Shown piece after piece: positions 56,201-63,901 of a stretch of 64,000 bases of DNA; position 1 is the stretch's first letter; every line of letters starts with the position of its first letter. A program made the position numbers and the translations under genes. The notes under the pieces were generated by a model. It was given only the letters and a program-made list of their open reading frames with translations, did no database searches and was not told the DNA's origin. The stretch is from [Clostridium] citroniae WAL-17108 (GTDB taxonomy: Bacteria > Bacillota > Clostridia > Lachnospirales > Lachnospiraceae), in contig NZ_JH376422.1 in NCBI RefSeq assembly GCF_000233455.1, positions 406,323 through 470,322 of the forward strand, in the 5' to 3' direction.

Positions 56201-56774
56201 ATTGCTCCAGTTTCTGAAGGAATTTGTCCAATTTTTGGCCACCCACTAATTTTTCTAATTTCTCATATGTTTGTGGATAAACCCTATTCCATTGATTGAT
56301 CATTTTCACAGCTTCGGAAAAGTAATTATCTGGTACGACATCATCTAGTCCATCTCTTCTAAGCGCTTGACTTAAACTACGCACAAATGCCTGTCCGAGG
56401 TTCCCACTGTTTGTATTCACGATAACTGGAAGGAAATGTTTCTTTCCATGCACTTTTTTAATTAGTTCTATAGCTTCAACATCCAACTCAGAAATGCGTT
56501 CAAATAGTCCTGTCATTTCCTTTCCTTCGATATCAGACAGTATAGACATCAAAACCAGAAGTAAATGGCTCTTTCCCTTACCATAAGGTCCAATTAAAAT
56601 ATTAGCACGGCCACCTGTAAACTCTAGTACTTCTTCCAAATAGCTTTTCAAAAGATTTATGGAAGATCTCGTTGGAATATAATACTGAATTTTCTGTAAA
56701 TTATTAAGGTCAAGTAGCAGGTTCACGGATTTTTCAAACCGGTTGTCAATCTTTACAATATCTACTAATCTCAT
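53244..56774 (-). CDS. sspC: Large P-loop ATPase of the PT cassette (SspC-like)
   Basis: The 1176-residue protein has Walker A LIGPYGKGKSHLL (62-71), Walker B IYIIFDEFSKYVEG near 255 and a long C-terminal part with helical repeats and a YSIDSQRLLNSIRELTITNV region. This resembles the large ATPases of Ssp and BREX (BrxC-like) systems. In Ssp systems SspC is the ATPase that works with SspB and SspD during sulfur incorporation. It overlaps the genes on both sides by four bases. Confidence 0.78.
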   Translation of the reverse strand: MRLVDIVKIDNRFEKSVNLLLDLNNLQKIQYYIPTRSSINLLKSYLEEVLEFTGGRANILIGPYGKGKSHLLLVLMSILSDIEGKEMTGLFERISELDVEAIELIKKVHGKKHFLPVIVNTNSGNLGQAFVRSLSQALRRDGLDDVVPDNYFSEAVKMINQWNRVYPQTYEKLEKLVGGQKLDKFLQKLEQYDYQALEQFRTMYPVLTSGSEFNPIIDDEVLSVYQSVNRTLCEKHGYTGIYIIFDEFSKYVEGHWEEGFSTDMKVLQDICELCNSSKDEQLHLTCVAHKAVRSYGDALSKEVQNAFRGVEGRLKEIPFIVSSQNNYELIADAIRKKEKFAEWKVQNTEYQNLMEQSYQIPDFNALFERNDFDKIVGEGCYPLTPLAALLLLGLSEKIAQNERTIFTFLTGKDMYSLANFVLKCRQVIYIGAGLIYDYFTQLFEAEKASSIHNEWLKADYALSKTENENEKTIIKSLAVIHMLNRPDDVPANDLFLRLASGFSKNEYVKAVESLVRNGILKYKPGIAAYEFQNGVSVNIESEVADCAKKYFPKVGISEVLNDVFHQKYILPKKYNQDYFMTRYYGIEFIESLGFLSLASLSYVKDKNDPDGFLFVLCDGDIENEAAVRHLAEINDPGAILGIPHLQPNCRHIVQQLLAVRKLKNDREFTEKNEALVTELKNYEIELVDELNNQLLKMLNSIDCVYTFSGIYKVGSKGLNRTVSDICESTYYLTPKINNESINRHNISSQISKARNIILDDMLHTRLMNRYEKGTSAESTIYRAVMLHTTGDKALSNVRNEIVEFIHESKGKKVCFSRLINKLTKAPIGIRKGVLPIYITEQLMKLEDMPVIYNGRTEVSIDVQQLVNVVNSPNEYSLYVEIETGQKLEYIEGIEKLFADYGIYCRDIENKNRLAALTCMMQSWYRSLPQTSRTFMLEDFEGQSIGEIHAFRRLFAGTINPREVLFEQIPKIFREKDMVKTLKGVSETKEQIDGHIKIIKRNAEMVVRKELGLPEKDDFLLSMKTWYRELPDMAKNSVYSIDSQRLLNSIRELTITNVEEIIEVLSKEVTGFFVEDWSDTSLKEFSAGFTNLIEEIKGKTTSKDNKQSKKVSFVSENGIKDCFYNFDIEKMSTSAYFFQNALEDIVEEYGNSIENNEKIGILMSMVQKLMGMEEKKV

Positions 56775-57649
56775 GACTCTCTGCTCCTTTCAAAATATTT
56801 CTTTACTACTGTTTCCCTCGTCATATCCTGACAATTTTGGGGATAAACGATGTCCAGCCCTGCAGTACGATTTACAATGATATAGCTGCTGTTCTGGAGT
56901 GCATCCAAAAATTCATTGACAGCAATACGGTTTAAATTAAGAATTCTTCCTGGCATATTTACATCATCAGTAATTGTATCAATCTGTAGACTCTTTTCAG
57001 AATTCAGTCGCTCCAGAAGGATGTATAAAACAACTAAAGGATCGAGTTTGTCAATCAATGGGCGTTTCTTAAAGTATTTATTTCCTGTTTTGCAAATGAG
57101 TCTCAACTCTTCAAACGGACTGTTCTTTTTTTCTTCGGGATCATCGTTCTGCTCACCACCTCTACTATACATAGCTAAGATCGCTGAACAGTCATCCTGA
57201 ACAGACCTCTCTGATGGCTTCTGCTCACCAGTATATTCCGTAATCAGCGACTGCATCATATCAAACATCTCATCTCTACTAAAGGCAGAGATAAGATTCA
57301 TATGATTAAAAAATAAGTTCCAGGATGTAGCTAGGGCGAAATTGCTGGCAATATTCGCATGTATAATCCACAAACTAAATAGATCCTCAAAATAAGGGTC
57401 ATTTTTATAAAGAATCTGACCTATTTTTGTCAGGAATACTCCGTTATTATTCTCAACAGTCAGCTCTGCTGTTTTCATCCAATACCGAAGGGATTTTGCC
57501 ATATTAGTACCCAATCCCAGAGCATCTGATCCACTATTTACAGTAAATAGTTTCGGATCACGTTCTACTGCAGTTATTCCTTTTGTCAGCCATCCGTCAC
57601 GTATGATAAAGGATTCATGTCCTTTTAACTTATATTTTTTCTTTTCCAT
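56771..57649 (-). CDS. sspB: DUF4007 protein of the PT cassette (SspB-like)
   Basis: The 292-residue protein starts YKLKGHESFIIRDGWLTKGI and has GSDALGLGTNMAKSLRYWMK and FLTKIGQILYKNDPYFEDLF, the DUF4007 pattern, including a helix-turn-helix-like early region. The family stands next to PAPS-reductase-like genes in Ssp loci, where SspB is a nicking protein that opens DNA for sulfur incorporation; equating it with SspB is from context and memory. AGGAGAG is upstream. It is coupled to the ATPase gene (ATGA). Confidence 0.78.
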   Translation of the reverse strand: MEKKKYKLKGHESFIIRDGWLTKGITAVERDPKLFTVNSGSDALGLGTNMAKSLRYWMKTAELTVENNNGVFLTKIGQILYKNDPYFEDLFSLWIIHANIASNFALATSWNLFFNHMNLISAFSRDEMFDMMQSLITEYTGEQKPSERSVQDDCSAILAMYSRGGEQNDDPEEKKNSPFEELRLICKTGNKYFKKRPLIDKLDPLVVLYILLERLNSEKSLQIDTITDDVNMPGRILNLNRIAVNEFLDALQNSSYIIVNRTAGLDIVYPQNCQDMTRETVVKKYFERSRES

Positions 57650-57660
57650 TAACTCTCCTA

Positions 57661-59370
57661 TCAGCGCTTAATGCACATTACCTTTCTCATATAACAACCA
57701 CCATCAAAATGGCTGATACAATGTCCACAGCGCACACATTTTTTGTCAGATATTTTGTAAGAAACCAGTCCGTTTCTATTTGTTTCAATCTCTATTGCAC
57801 CAAAACGGCAAGCGCTTTCACATCCAAGACACCCCATGCACATCTGATACTTTGTAATCTGACACTTTACTTTATCACTTACAGCCTTAATACTGTTGCA
57901 GTGCCCTGCATTTTTGTCCAAAATACTCACCTTTAAAGTATTAGTTCCAATTTTCCCCTGTAATCGTAAAAGAAGCCCTCCATCAAGTCCCACAACATAC
58001 ACTTCTCCCAGTCGTGGATTTCCCAGTGTCGTATTAATACATCCAAATGGTTTGAATAATTCATACAGTTCTTCTGAAATTGGACGCTGCAATTCGAAAT
58101 TTAATGTATTCTCCTGCAAAGCACAAGGTTCAAATGTAAGTACAGATGTTTGAGCGTATTCCAAACCATTTCCTCCCTGCCTTGCTTTCCATTTTCCTTC
58201 CCTTACATACACTTCTGGATCCGGCTTCCCTATTTTCTTTGCAAAATCCACCAGAAGTGAATGCCACTTTTCTGACTGTTCCGGCATATACACTTCTGCC
58301 AAGAATTCTGACCACCGACTATTATTTGGACAACACCAACATCCTACCCTGGCATATCCAAGGCGATATGCAGTGTTAAAGTCTATTCCTGTAGAAAGAA
58401 TATATAACCATACATCAAAATCCATCCAGTCAATAATTGGAGACACGGTTCTCTGTATTGCAATCTTCGGGCTATCTGATTCCCGATCATATTTATTACG
58501 AGAAGATGACTCACTTCTTCTGATACCGTAAAATGTGATGATTCTTTTCTTGTTCTTAAACAGTGTCTGAATTTTTCTCTGAATTGCCCCAGTTTTGAAA
58601 ATCGTACAACACCATCGCATCTGTCTTGATGGAGCCCCCAACTGACTGCATAATTCCTCAAAATTTTTATCTTTATTTTTTGAAGTAACCAGCGGAGTCT
58701 TCGGATGTTCCTTCCGGAAGCGCTTCACATATTCCGTTGACTGTGGAAACTCCAATGTAGTATCTCCATATATATGTAGGATTTGCTGTGTTCCGAGTGT
58801 TCGGAGCACCAGGTCTGATACTACCGTACTATCTTTTCCACCACTAAAAGACACAAACATTTCCGTTTGATCGCAGTTTTGGGTTACCGAACGGATATAT
58901 TCCATTGCCTCCTGTGCAATGTAGTCATATCTCTTCCTGTTTGCTGTCAAAAACTTTCCCATATAGTAGTTAAATTGATTATATGAATTTTTCGGTGATA
59001 ATTCATCGATCTGATGCCTGATCTCTGATGCATCCATTTCAAATGTCTGACTTACAGAAAACTTAACTCGTTTCCCATTAGCATAATAAATATTTCCTGT
59101 TGCATTCCAAACCGATTCATCTTGAAACTTAAACGGTTCTCCTAACATAATCTCCAAAAGAAGCCTTTCTTCTGGAAATACTGGTCTTATATCAGAACAT
59201 AGACGATGTGCTTGTTTTCCACACAATGGACATGCTTCACTGTAAAGCGGTATATTGCAATCGTCACACCAAAACACAGATGACTCAACAACCTCTGCAC
59301 GTTCTCCACAATTCGGACACACAGAGGATTCAGAATTTATGCTACATTTTTTGCAAATATATTTTATCAT
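57661..59370 (-). CDS. sspD: PAPS-reductase-like sulfur transferase with Zn ribbons and ferredoxin tail (SspD/DndC-like)
   Basis: The 569-residue protein starts with two zinc ribbons (CKKC, CPNC, CDDC, CPLC within 6-50). A PP-loop ATP pyrophosphatase domain follows, with VSFSGGKDSTVV (SGGKDS at 176-181), RQMRWCCTIFKTG and RVGCWCCPNNSRW, which fit a [4Fe-4S]-binding DndC-like enzyme. The C-terminal 80 residues are a ferredoxin pair (CMGCLGCESACRFGAIEIE and CVRCGHCISHF). It should adenylate the DNA phosphate and pass sulfur from the desulfurase. The tail is not part of ordinary DndC. First gene of the cassette; AGGAAAGAG upstream. Confidence 0.87.
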   Translation of the reverse strand: MIKYICKKCSINSESSVCPNCGERAEVVESSVFWCDDCNIPLYSEACPLCGKQAHRLCSDIRPVFPEERLLLEIMLGEPFKFQDESVWNATGNIYYANGKRVKFSVSQTFEMDASEIRHQIDELSPKNSYNQFNYYMGKFLTANRKRYDYIAQEAMEYIRSVTQNCDQTEMFVSFSGGKDSTVVSDLVLRTLGTQQILHIYGDTTLEFPQSTEYVKRFRKEHPKTPLVTSKNKDKNFEELCSQLGAPSRQMRWCCTIFKTGAIQRKIQTLFKNKKRIITFYGIRRSESSSRNKYDRESDSPKIAIQRTVSPIIDWMDFDVWLYILSTGIDFNTAYRLGYARVGCWCCPNNSRWSEFLAEVYMPEQSEKWHSLLVDFAKKIGKPDPEVYVREGKWKARQGGNGLEYAQTSVLTFEPCALQENTLNFELQRPISEELYELFKPFGCINTTLGNPRLGEVYVVGLDGGLLLRLQGKIGTNTLKVSILDKNAGHCNSIKAVSDKVKCQITKYQMCMGCLGCESACRFGAIEIETNRNGLVSYKISDKKCVRCGHCISHFDGGCYMRKVMCIKR

Positions 59371-59428
59371 TCACTCTTTCCTCATTACCTGTCTTTATAA
59401 TCTTTATAACCCAAATTCCGATATATAA

Positions 59429-59454
59429 ATTATAGAACAGTTACCGTTAAACTG
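59429..59454 (-). promoter_or_regulatory. Promoter and inverted repeat in front of the PT cassette
   Basis: On minus TATAAT lies at 59429-59434 and an inverted repeat CAGTT-N7-AACTG at 59438-59454, just in the spacer region of the promoter. The XRE-type gene ends five bases further upstream, so this may be its operator. Confidence 0.4.
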
Positions 59455-59458
59455 ATTT

Positions 59459-59659
59459 TCACCTTTTAAATTCCATAATTTCTCCAATATCGCATTCTAG
59501 GAGAATGCATATCTTTTCTAAACTTCCTAGCGAAACCGGTTCATTTTTACTAAGACGTCCCAGTACATTTCCAGTCAATCCTGCCTTGGTCATCATCTCA
59601 GTTCGATTCATATTTTTATCAATAAGCATTTTCCATAGTTTATTATAACTGATTGCCAT
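59459..59659 (-). CDS. Small XRE-family regulator
   Basis: The 66-residue protein is one Cro/CI-type helix-turn-helix (YNKLWKMLIDKNMNRTEMMT, then GNVLGRLSKNEPVSLGSLEK) with no effector domain. GAGGTAAG precedes the ATG. It lies on the same strand immediately before the cassette, with an inverted repeat between them, so it is a likely controller that keeps modification and restriction in step. Confidence 0.8.
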   Translation of the reverse strand: MAISYNKLWKMLIDKNMNRTEMMTKAGLTGNVLGRLSKNEPVSLGSLEKICILLECDIGEIMEFKR

Positions 59660-59951
59660 AGTGTCTTACCTCGTAATATTGATTAGACTATTTTATAAGT
59701 TTATCATGCTATACCTGTTGTGGCAAGTAATACTCACGGAAAGGTGACTAATTTAAATAGATGAATTGCAACCTTTGATAAATTACAACTTGAAATTCTC
59801 GTGTTGCCAGCAGCTTTCCATTAGCGGAACATTACTTTCGGGTAATTAGTTGATGGTAAATTACATAAACTAAGAAAAGCAAAAAAGAAAGCACCGCTTT
59901 GTGGTATGATTGGATTTGCGAAAAACAATCACAACAAAGGAAGGTGCTTCA

Positions 59952-60143
59952 GTGTATAGCATTACACAACATTTTATCGAAAATGACATCAAGGAAATAG
60001 AAAATCTTATAGCCGCCGCGCTAAAAGGTAAAAAAGAGTTCCATAACCTGTCACAAGATGTCCATGACCGGATCCTGGGGCTTGGAGGCAGGCTATTTCA
60101 TAAAAAGGCCAACTATTTTCTCTCGGTCAGCGCTTGGTTTTAA
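59952..60143 (+). pseudogene. ISLre2-family transposase N-terminal fragment
   Basis: From GTG 59952, with AAAGGAAGG upstream, VYSITQHFIENDIKEIENLI and AALKGKKEFHNLS then ILGLGGRLF match the start of ISLre2 transposases. The frame ends after about 63 residues and the remaining 400 are missing. It marks the outer edge of the PT cassette. Confidence 0.65.
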
Positions 60144-60584
60144 TCCATATCTCCTTTTATCTGTCTCACATCTATGGAAGAGCCACTATATGCTGTGGTT
60201 TAAGTCTCTATTTTTTGTTCAAACTATAATTCCGCATCATTATTATACACTCGACATGTGTTGAGTTGTTAAAAATGATATTTACAGGGCAGAATGGGTC
60301 CTAGGTGGAACCTCAAGCTTCTTAATTACTTTATCCACTAATCATCGTCTCATTTTCTTCTGGCCTTGACTCTGCAATTTTAATTGTCAAGACTGCCAGC
60401 GTATAATCAGCAAGCGCCTTCTCTCCATTCCAAAACATTTTCTGATTCTTATCGATAAAATATAATATAAGGAAATAACAGCAGTATTTCTTTTATTCCC
60501 ACCTAAAAAAATGATTTTTAAGTACAAATCAAACGCCCAACCATCGAGGAATGAATTATATATATCCCATTACATAACATATAT
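60144..60584. other. Intergenic stretch with one doubtful small frame
   Basis: AT-rich DNA between the ISLre2 fragment and the Mrr-like gene. The only coding-like piece is a 35-residue minus frame at 60331-60438 (starting MFWNGEKALADYTLAVLTIK), probably the 3' end of a lost gene. No RNA, promoter or terminator is clear. Confidence 0.4.
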
Positions 60585-62174
60585 TTATAAAATTATTTCA
60601 ACAAGATCACTATAACGCTCTACTAAATAAAAATTTTTTCTCAATAACGAGAATATCTCTCTTTGAGTCCACCAGTCAACCTCATACTTCTCCCCAAGCT
60701 TACAAAGAACATCAATTAACGGTACTGTTATATTAGAAGTTACTGCTAGAAAGAATCCGTTTGCACCATAATGTTCAATCATATCTCTGATATCAGTTAC
60801 ATGTGCTTTATTTACTGAATTCTTATATGCTTTGCATTGTCCAATAACAAGATAATTACTATTATATTCTTGCTCCCCTAAAATTCGTTTATATATAAGA
60901 ATATCCCTTCCGCCATCTGAGTTATTCGATTTTCCCAAAAGGCGTACTTTATTAACCTTTATATCAGTCTCAATCAAGTCTGCAATTAAATCTTCAAACC
61001 GTGACGGATTAACTGGATATTTCCATGCAAAATTTTTATCAAAAAATAAAATATCATTTTCTCTTTTTTGACGTTCAAAAATTTTTTGCTTTTCTTCTTC
61101 TATCCAGTAGTGGTAGTACCCGCCTTCAATAAGCCATATAGTATTTAGCTCAAGTACATATAGCATATTCTCTTGACAAATTATTGTATAATTTTTGAGA
61201 GCATTTTGTCTAATTATTTTATTTACACATTTCCATCTATTTTCTGGTATAAAATTATAAGATTTTCCAGTTTTTTCGTACTGAATAATTATTTTACCAT
61301 CTATACCATCAATAATCTCCCACTTGTGATTATTAATTAAGTTAATACAATTATATTGCTTTTCAGATAGAACAAGCAATGAGATACCTTCTTCTAAACA
61401 TGTATAATATTGATGATCATCTCTAATTATGTAATTATCAGCTTCTACTTCATCATAGAAAGAAATATATTTGGGGTTAACCTCATCTGTACTAAGCCGA
61501 AAACTGTATGATCCGAAAATCGAATAATGTATATTCATTGCCATTATAAAACTCATGAAAATATCATCTATTTTTTCAGATAGTTTTTCTATCGAGCAAT
61601 TTTTAATTTTATCTTCAAATAGTATCGTTGCTGCATTCACTTCATCATTTCCTATAACATCAATATAAACAATCTCTGCAAAACAATTGAATACTCCTTT
61701 TAATAAAATATTCATTGAGTTTGCAAATAAAACATATAAATCTGATTTTTCGCCGCTTGCATACATTCTACTTACATTCCAAGACTGCAAAATTGTTATT
61801 TCTGTATTATTCTCAATATCGTAATCTATAGATAATATATATGGACAATAATCACCCCCAGCACTATTTATAAAAACATTACATCTTCTATCAAAATCAC
61901 TTACTTCGATTAATAGCCCCATTGCATCAGCCATCTTTTGAAATGATTTTTTAATAGTATTACTTACTCTAGATTCGACATTACATTTTTCTACTATCTT
62001 CTCACCAATCATTTCACACCATGGCTCAAACTCCAAATCACTTATCTCATTGTAATCTATCCATATATTATCATATTTTTCACTCACCACACAGCTCCAG
62101 ACATGTCCTTCAAACACTTCTAATTCTCCATCAAAGGGCATATCTTCAATTTTCATTTCATCGAATTCGACCAA
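60585..62174 (-). CDS. Mrr-like restriction endonuclease domain protein
   Basis: The 529-residue protein has an unrecognised N-terminal part (about 1-400) and a C-terminal Mrr-type PD-(D/E)XK domain: RFEDLIADLIETDIKV, KSNNSDGGRDILIY (second acidic residue), VIGQCKAYKNSVNKAHV (Q-x-K core) and MIEHYGANGFFLAVTSN. Mrr-like enzymes cut methylated or foreign DNA. The long N-terminal region probably senses the target or an invader signal. The start is uncertain: TTG at 62174 or ATG at 62156, neither with a clear ribosome site. It follows a 41-residue gene by 24 bases. Confidence 0.78.
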   Translation of the reverse strand: MVEFDEMKIEDMPFDGELEVFEGHVWSCVVSEKYDNIWIDYNEISDLEFEPWCEMIGEKIVEKCNVESRVSNTIKKSFQKMADAMGLLIEVSDFDRRCNVFINSAGGDYCPYILSIDYDIENNTEITILQSWNVSRMYASGEKSDLYVLFANSMNILLKGVFNCFAEIVYIDVIGNDEVNAATILFEDKIKNCSIEKLSEKIDDIFMSFIMAMNIHYSIFGSYSFRLSTDEVNPKYISFYDEVEADNYIIRDDHQYYTCLEEGISLLVLSEKQYNCINLINNHKWEIIDGIDGKIIIQYEKTGKSYNFIPENRWKCVNKIIRQNALKNYTIICQENMLYVLELNTIWLIEGGYYHYWIEEEKQKIFERQKRENDILFFDKNFAWKYPVNPSRFEDLIADLIETDIKVNKVRLLGKSNNSDGGRDILIYKRILGEQEYNSNYLVIGQCKAYKNSVNKAHVTDIRDMIEHYGANGFFLAVTSNITVPLIDVLCKLGEKYEVDWWTQREIFSLLRKNFYLVERYSDLVEIIL

Positions 62175-62198
62175 TAATTCAAATTGGCCTAATTTTTT

Positions 62199-62324
62199 TT
62201 AAATTATTTCTTTTCCCTCTTTTTCATTCTCACAATAAGTAAATGGGAACTCATTTTTATTAGTCAAACCATTTTTCGTTATTAAATACTTGTTATCCAT
62301 TCTTATTATAGCTACAAGTTTCAA
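62199..62324 (-). CDS. Small 41-residue protein upstream of the Mrr-like gene
   Basis: A TTG-initiated frame with AAGGAGGAG perfectly placed encodes a product starting MKLVAIIRMDNKYLITKNGL and ending EKEGKEII. The strong ribosome site, missing in front of the Mrr-like gene, suggests it is translated and couples the larger gene. Function unknown; it could be an immunity or antitoxin-like partner. Confidence 0.5.
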   Translation of the reverse strand: MKLVAIIRMDNKYLITKNGLTNKNEFPFTYCENEKEGKEII

Positions 62325-62659
62325 AAATTACTCCTCCTTAGTGCAGTTGATATACCGTTTGTGAACAAACCCGCTAAATATAATTATGGATTCTCAATAT
62401 CTTTGCAGATACCTCTTTAGTGGCATTCCTTTTAAACTGTATGAGTATTACCTATCCAAACAAAGAATGAACTCTATAGTTATACAAACATTTAACGGAA
62501 TAAGCTAGTTCTCCATATAAACACACAGCTTTTCTAAGGTTTGATCTTTTACAAATTTATTCTTACTACTTTATCTCAGAGTTAAAAATAAATCGCCCCA
62601 GTGTGCGCGCCCAACATTTTTGGCAAAAATTCTCAACATTTTTGGCAAAATATTTTGGG
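62325..62659. other. Intergenic stretch with a 17-base exact repeat
   Basis: AT-rich DNA with no gene seen. CAACATTTTTGGCAAAA occurs exactly at 62612-62628 and 62634-62650. This lies at the join of the defence island and the phage tail genes, where attachment sites are expected, but no tRNA or integrase is visible. Confidence 0.4.
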
Positions 62660-62701
62660 AAAACGGGAGCCTGAAATAGTTCTCTTCAAGCTCCCGTTTT
62701 T
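62660..62701. terminator. Intrinsic terminator after the phage tail genes
   Basis: AAAACGGGAGC and GCTCCCGTTTTT pair perfectly around a 19-base loop with A- and T-runs, ending the minus-strand genes at 62707. Confidence 0.85.
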
Positions 62702-62706
62702 GTCAC

Positions 62707-62853
62707 TTATTTTGAGAATTCTGCTTTAAGAATTTCCTTCTCGCTATCCGTCAATTTCGCATAGGAGTTAATTATCTCTTCCGCACTTCCCTCTCCATTT
62801 TGAAGTCTTACTTTTATTGAATTAACGAATATTACTTTCTTCCATGCTTCCAT
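62707..62853 (-). CDS. Small phage-type protein (48 residues)
   Basis: The frame from ATG 62853 has GGGAGGTTG upstream and encodes a product starting MEAWKKVIFVNSIKVRLQNG and ending EILKAEFSK. It resembles small CD1375/XkdX-type proteins found after tail-fibre genes of Clostridia phages. It is followed by a strong terminator. Function unknown. Confidence 0.65.
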   Translation of the reverse strand: MEAWKKVIFVNSIKVRLQNGEGSAEEIINSYAKLTDSEKEILKAEFSK

Positions 62854-62857
62854 AAAG

Positions 62858-63310
62858 TCAACCTCCCATTATTTGAGCAAGTGCTACTGACATGGCATCA
62901 ATCAACTGCACGTTATTATCTACCTTACGTTCTAAATCACTTTTTTTCAACAGCCTTATTGTAATCAGATTATCAATTAGAGCTGGCTCTGCCGTCACCT
63001 CTTCTGAAACGGTATGGCCTTCTTCATCCACAATAGCTGACCAGCCCCCTATAGCTTCTTTAACAATATAATCATTCTGAATGTTATATGTATCTAACTT
63101 AGAATAATTCATGTACTGATTTTCGAGGATTCCCTGGTCTGACATCAAAGTAAGTGTAGAAAGCTCACTCTCTGTCTTGAAAAGTTTCAACAGGTCAATT
63201 TCCTGGGCCTGAGACTGTAATATTTGAACTTCTAGGGATGGAACATTTTGGTTCCTTATTACATTAAAAACTGGAACGGATATTCCTGTCATAGTGACCA
63301 ATCTTGACAT
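62858..63310 (-). CDS. Phage tail-region protein of unknown function
   Basis: The 150-residue protein starts MSRLVTMTGISVPVFNVIRN and has VKEAIGGWSAIVDEEGHTV. I do not recognise a domain. GGAGGAAATGTG precedes the ATG, which overlaps the stop of the 58-residue gene (TGATG). Gene order after a fibre-like end suggests a baseplate or fibre accessory role. Confidence 0.65.
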   Translation of the reverse strand: MSRLVTMTGISVPVFNVIRNQNVPSLEVQILQSQAQEIDLLKLFKTESELSTLTLMSDQGILENQYMNYSKLDTYNIQNDYIVKEAIGGWSAIVDEEGHTVSEEVTAEPALIDNLITIRLLKKSDLERKVDNNVQLIDAMSVALAQIMGG

Positions 63311-63486
63311 CACATTTCCTCCTCTTCTTCTGAATCATCTATACCGTTGTTATTGCAATCAGATGGTCCCCCTTTACCACTTTGATGTTTTCCCGGAAAT
63401 GGTACATTTGCCGGCGCATCATACAGATATGGAGTTGGCTGCTTTTCTGCAAAATCCGGTCCTATTTCTTTCTTCTGTTTTGACAT
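63310..63486 (-). CDS. Small acidic-tailed phage protein (58 residues)
   Basis: The frame from ATG 63486 has AAGGAGGAC upstream and encodes a protein starting MSKQKKEIGPDFAEKQPTPY with a C-terminal run of acids (DDSEEEEEM). It overlaps the next gene by TGATG. No family recognised; a scaffold or chaperone for the fibre is possible. Confidence 0.55.
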   Translation of the reverse strand: MSKQKKEIGPDFAEKQPTPYLYDAPANVPFPGKHQSGKGGPSDCNNNGIDDSEEEEEM

Positions 63487-63513
63487 AATCTTGTCCTCCT
63501 TGTTTTTGAATAA

Positions 63514-63897
63514 ATATTTAGACTTTGTGGTTATATAAATGATAAAAATCAGTGCATAGTATCACGCAATACGGATTTAACAATGAGTGCAGTCACACTG
63601 ATTGAAGATATCATAGATTCTGAAATAACGGGTGAAATATACTATCGTGTAAAATCAGGCATATGCTACATAAGGTGCCGGATTATTACGCCATCTGCTT
63701 CTGCAAGGGAAAACGTGCTTATTTGTAGTGGGATGCCTAAATCTGCCATAGGACAAAGCCGCTACTGCTCGAACGGTATAGGAACTGCTGCTATAGGTGT
63801 GGTTTACATTGATAATAATTCGACCGAACTGAAGATTAATTTGTCAGGCCAGGCGGGGAATGGATATGTTTCCTTTTCATATCCCATTAATCAATAA
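63514..63897 (+). pseudogene. Orphan plus-strand tail-fibre C-terminal segment
   Basis: The frame is open from 63514, just after a TAA, and reads GYINDKNQCIVSRNTDLTMS, IYYRVKSGICYIRCRIITPS and ends GQAGNGYVSFSYPINQ, the beta-rich receptor-binding tip seen in fibres of Clostridia phages. It has no ribosome site or start of its own and points toward the 3' end of a minus-strand gene of the same kind. Best read as a silent alternative tip of an invertible cassette. Confidence 0.55.
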
Positions 63898-63901
63898 ATG
63901 A

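Noticed and set aside
60331..60438. 35-residue minus frame as a real gene
   Set aside because: No ribosome site, and the same frame continues upstream of the ATG, so it looks like the 3' remnant of a lost gene.
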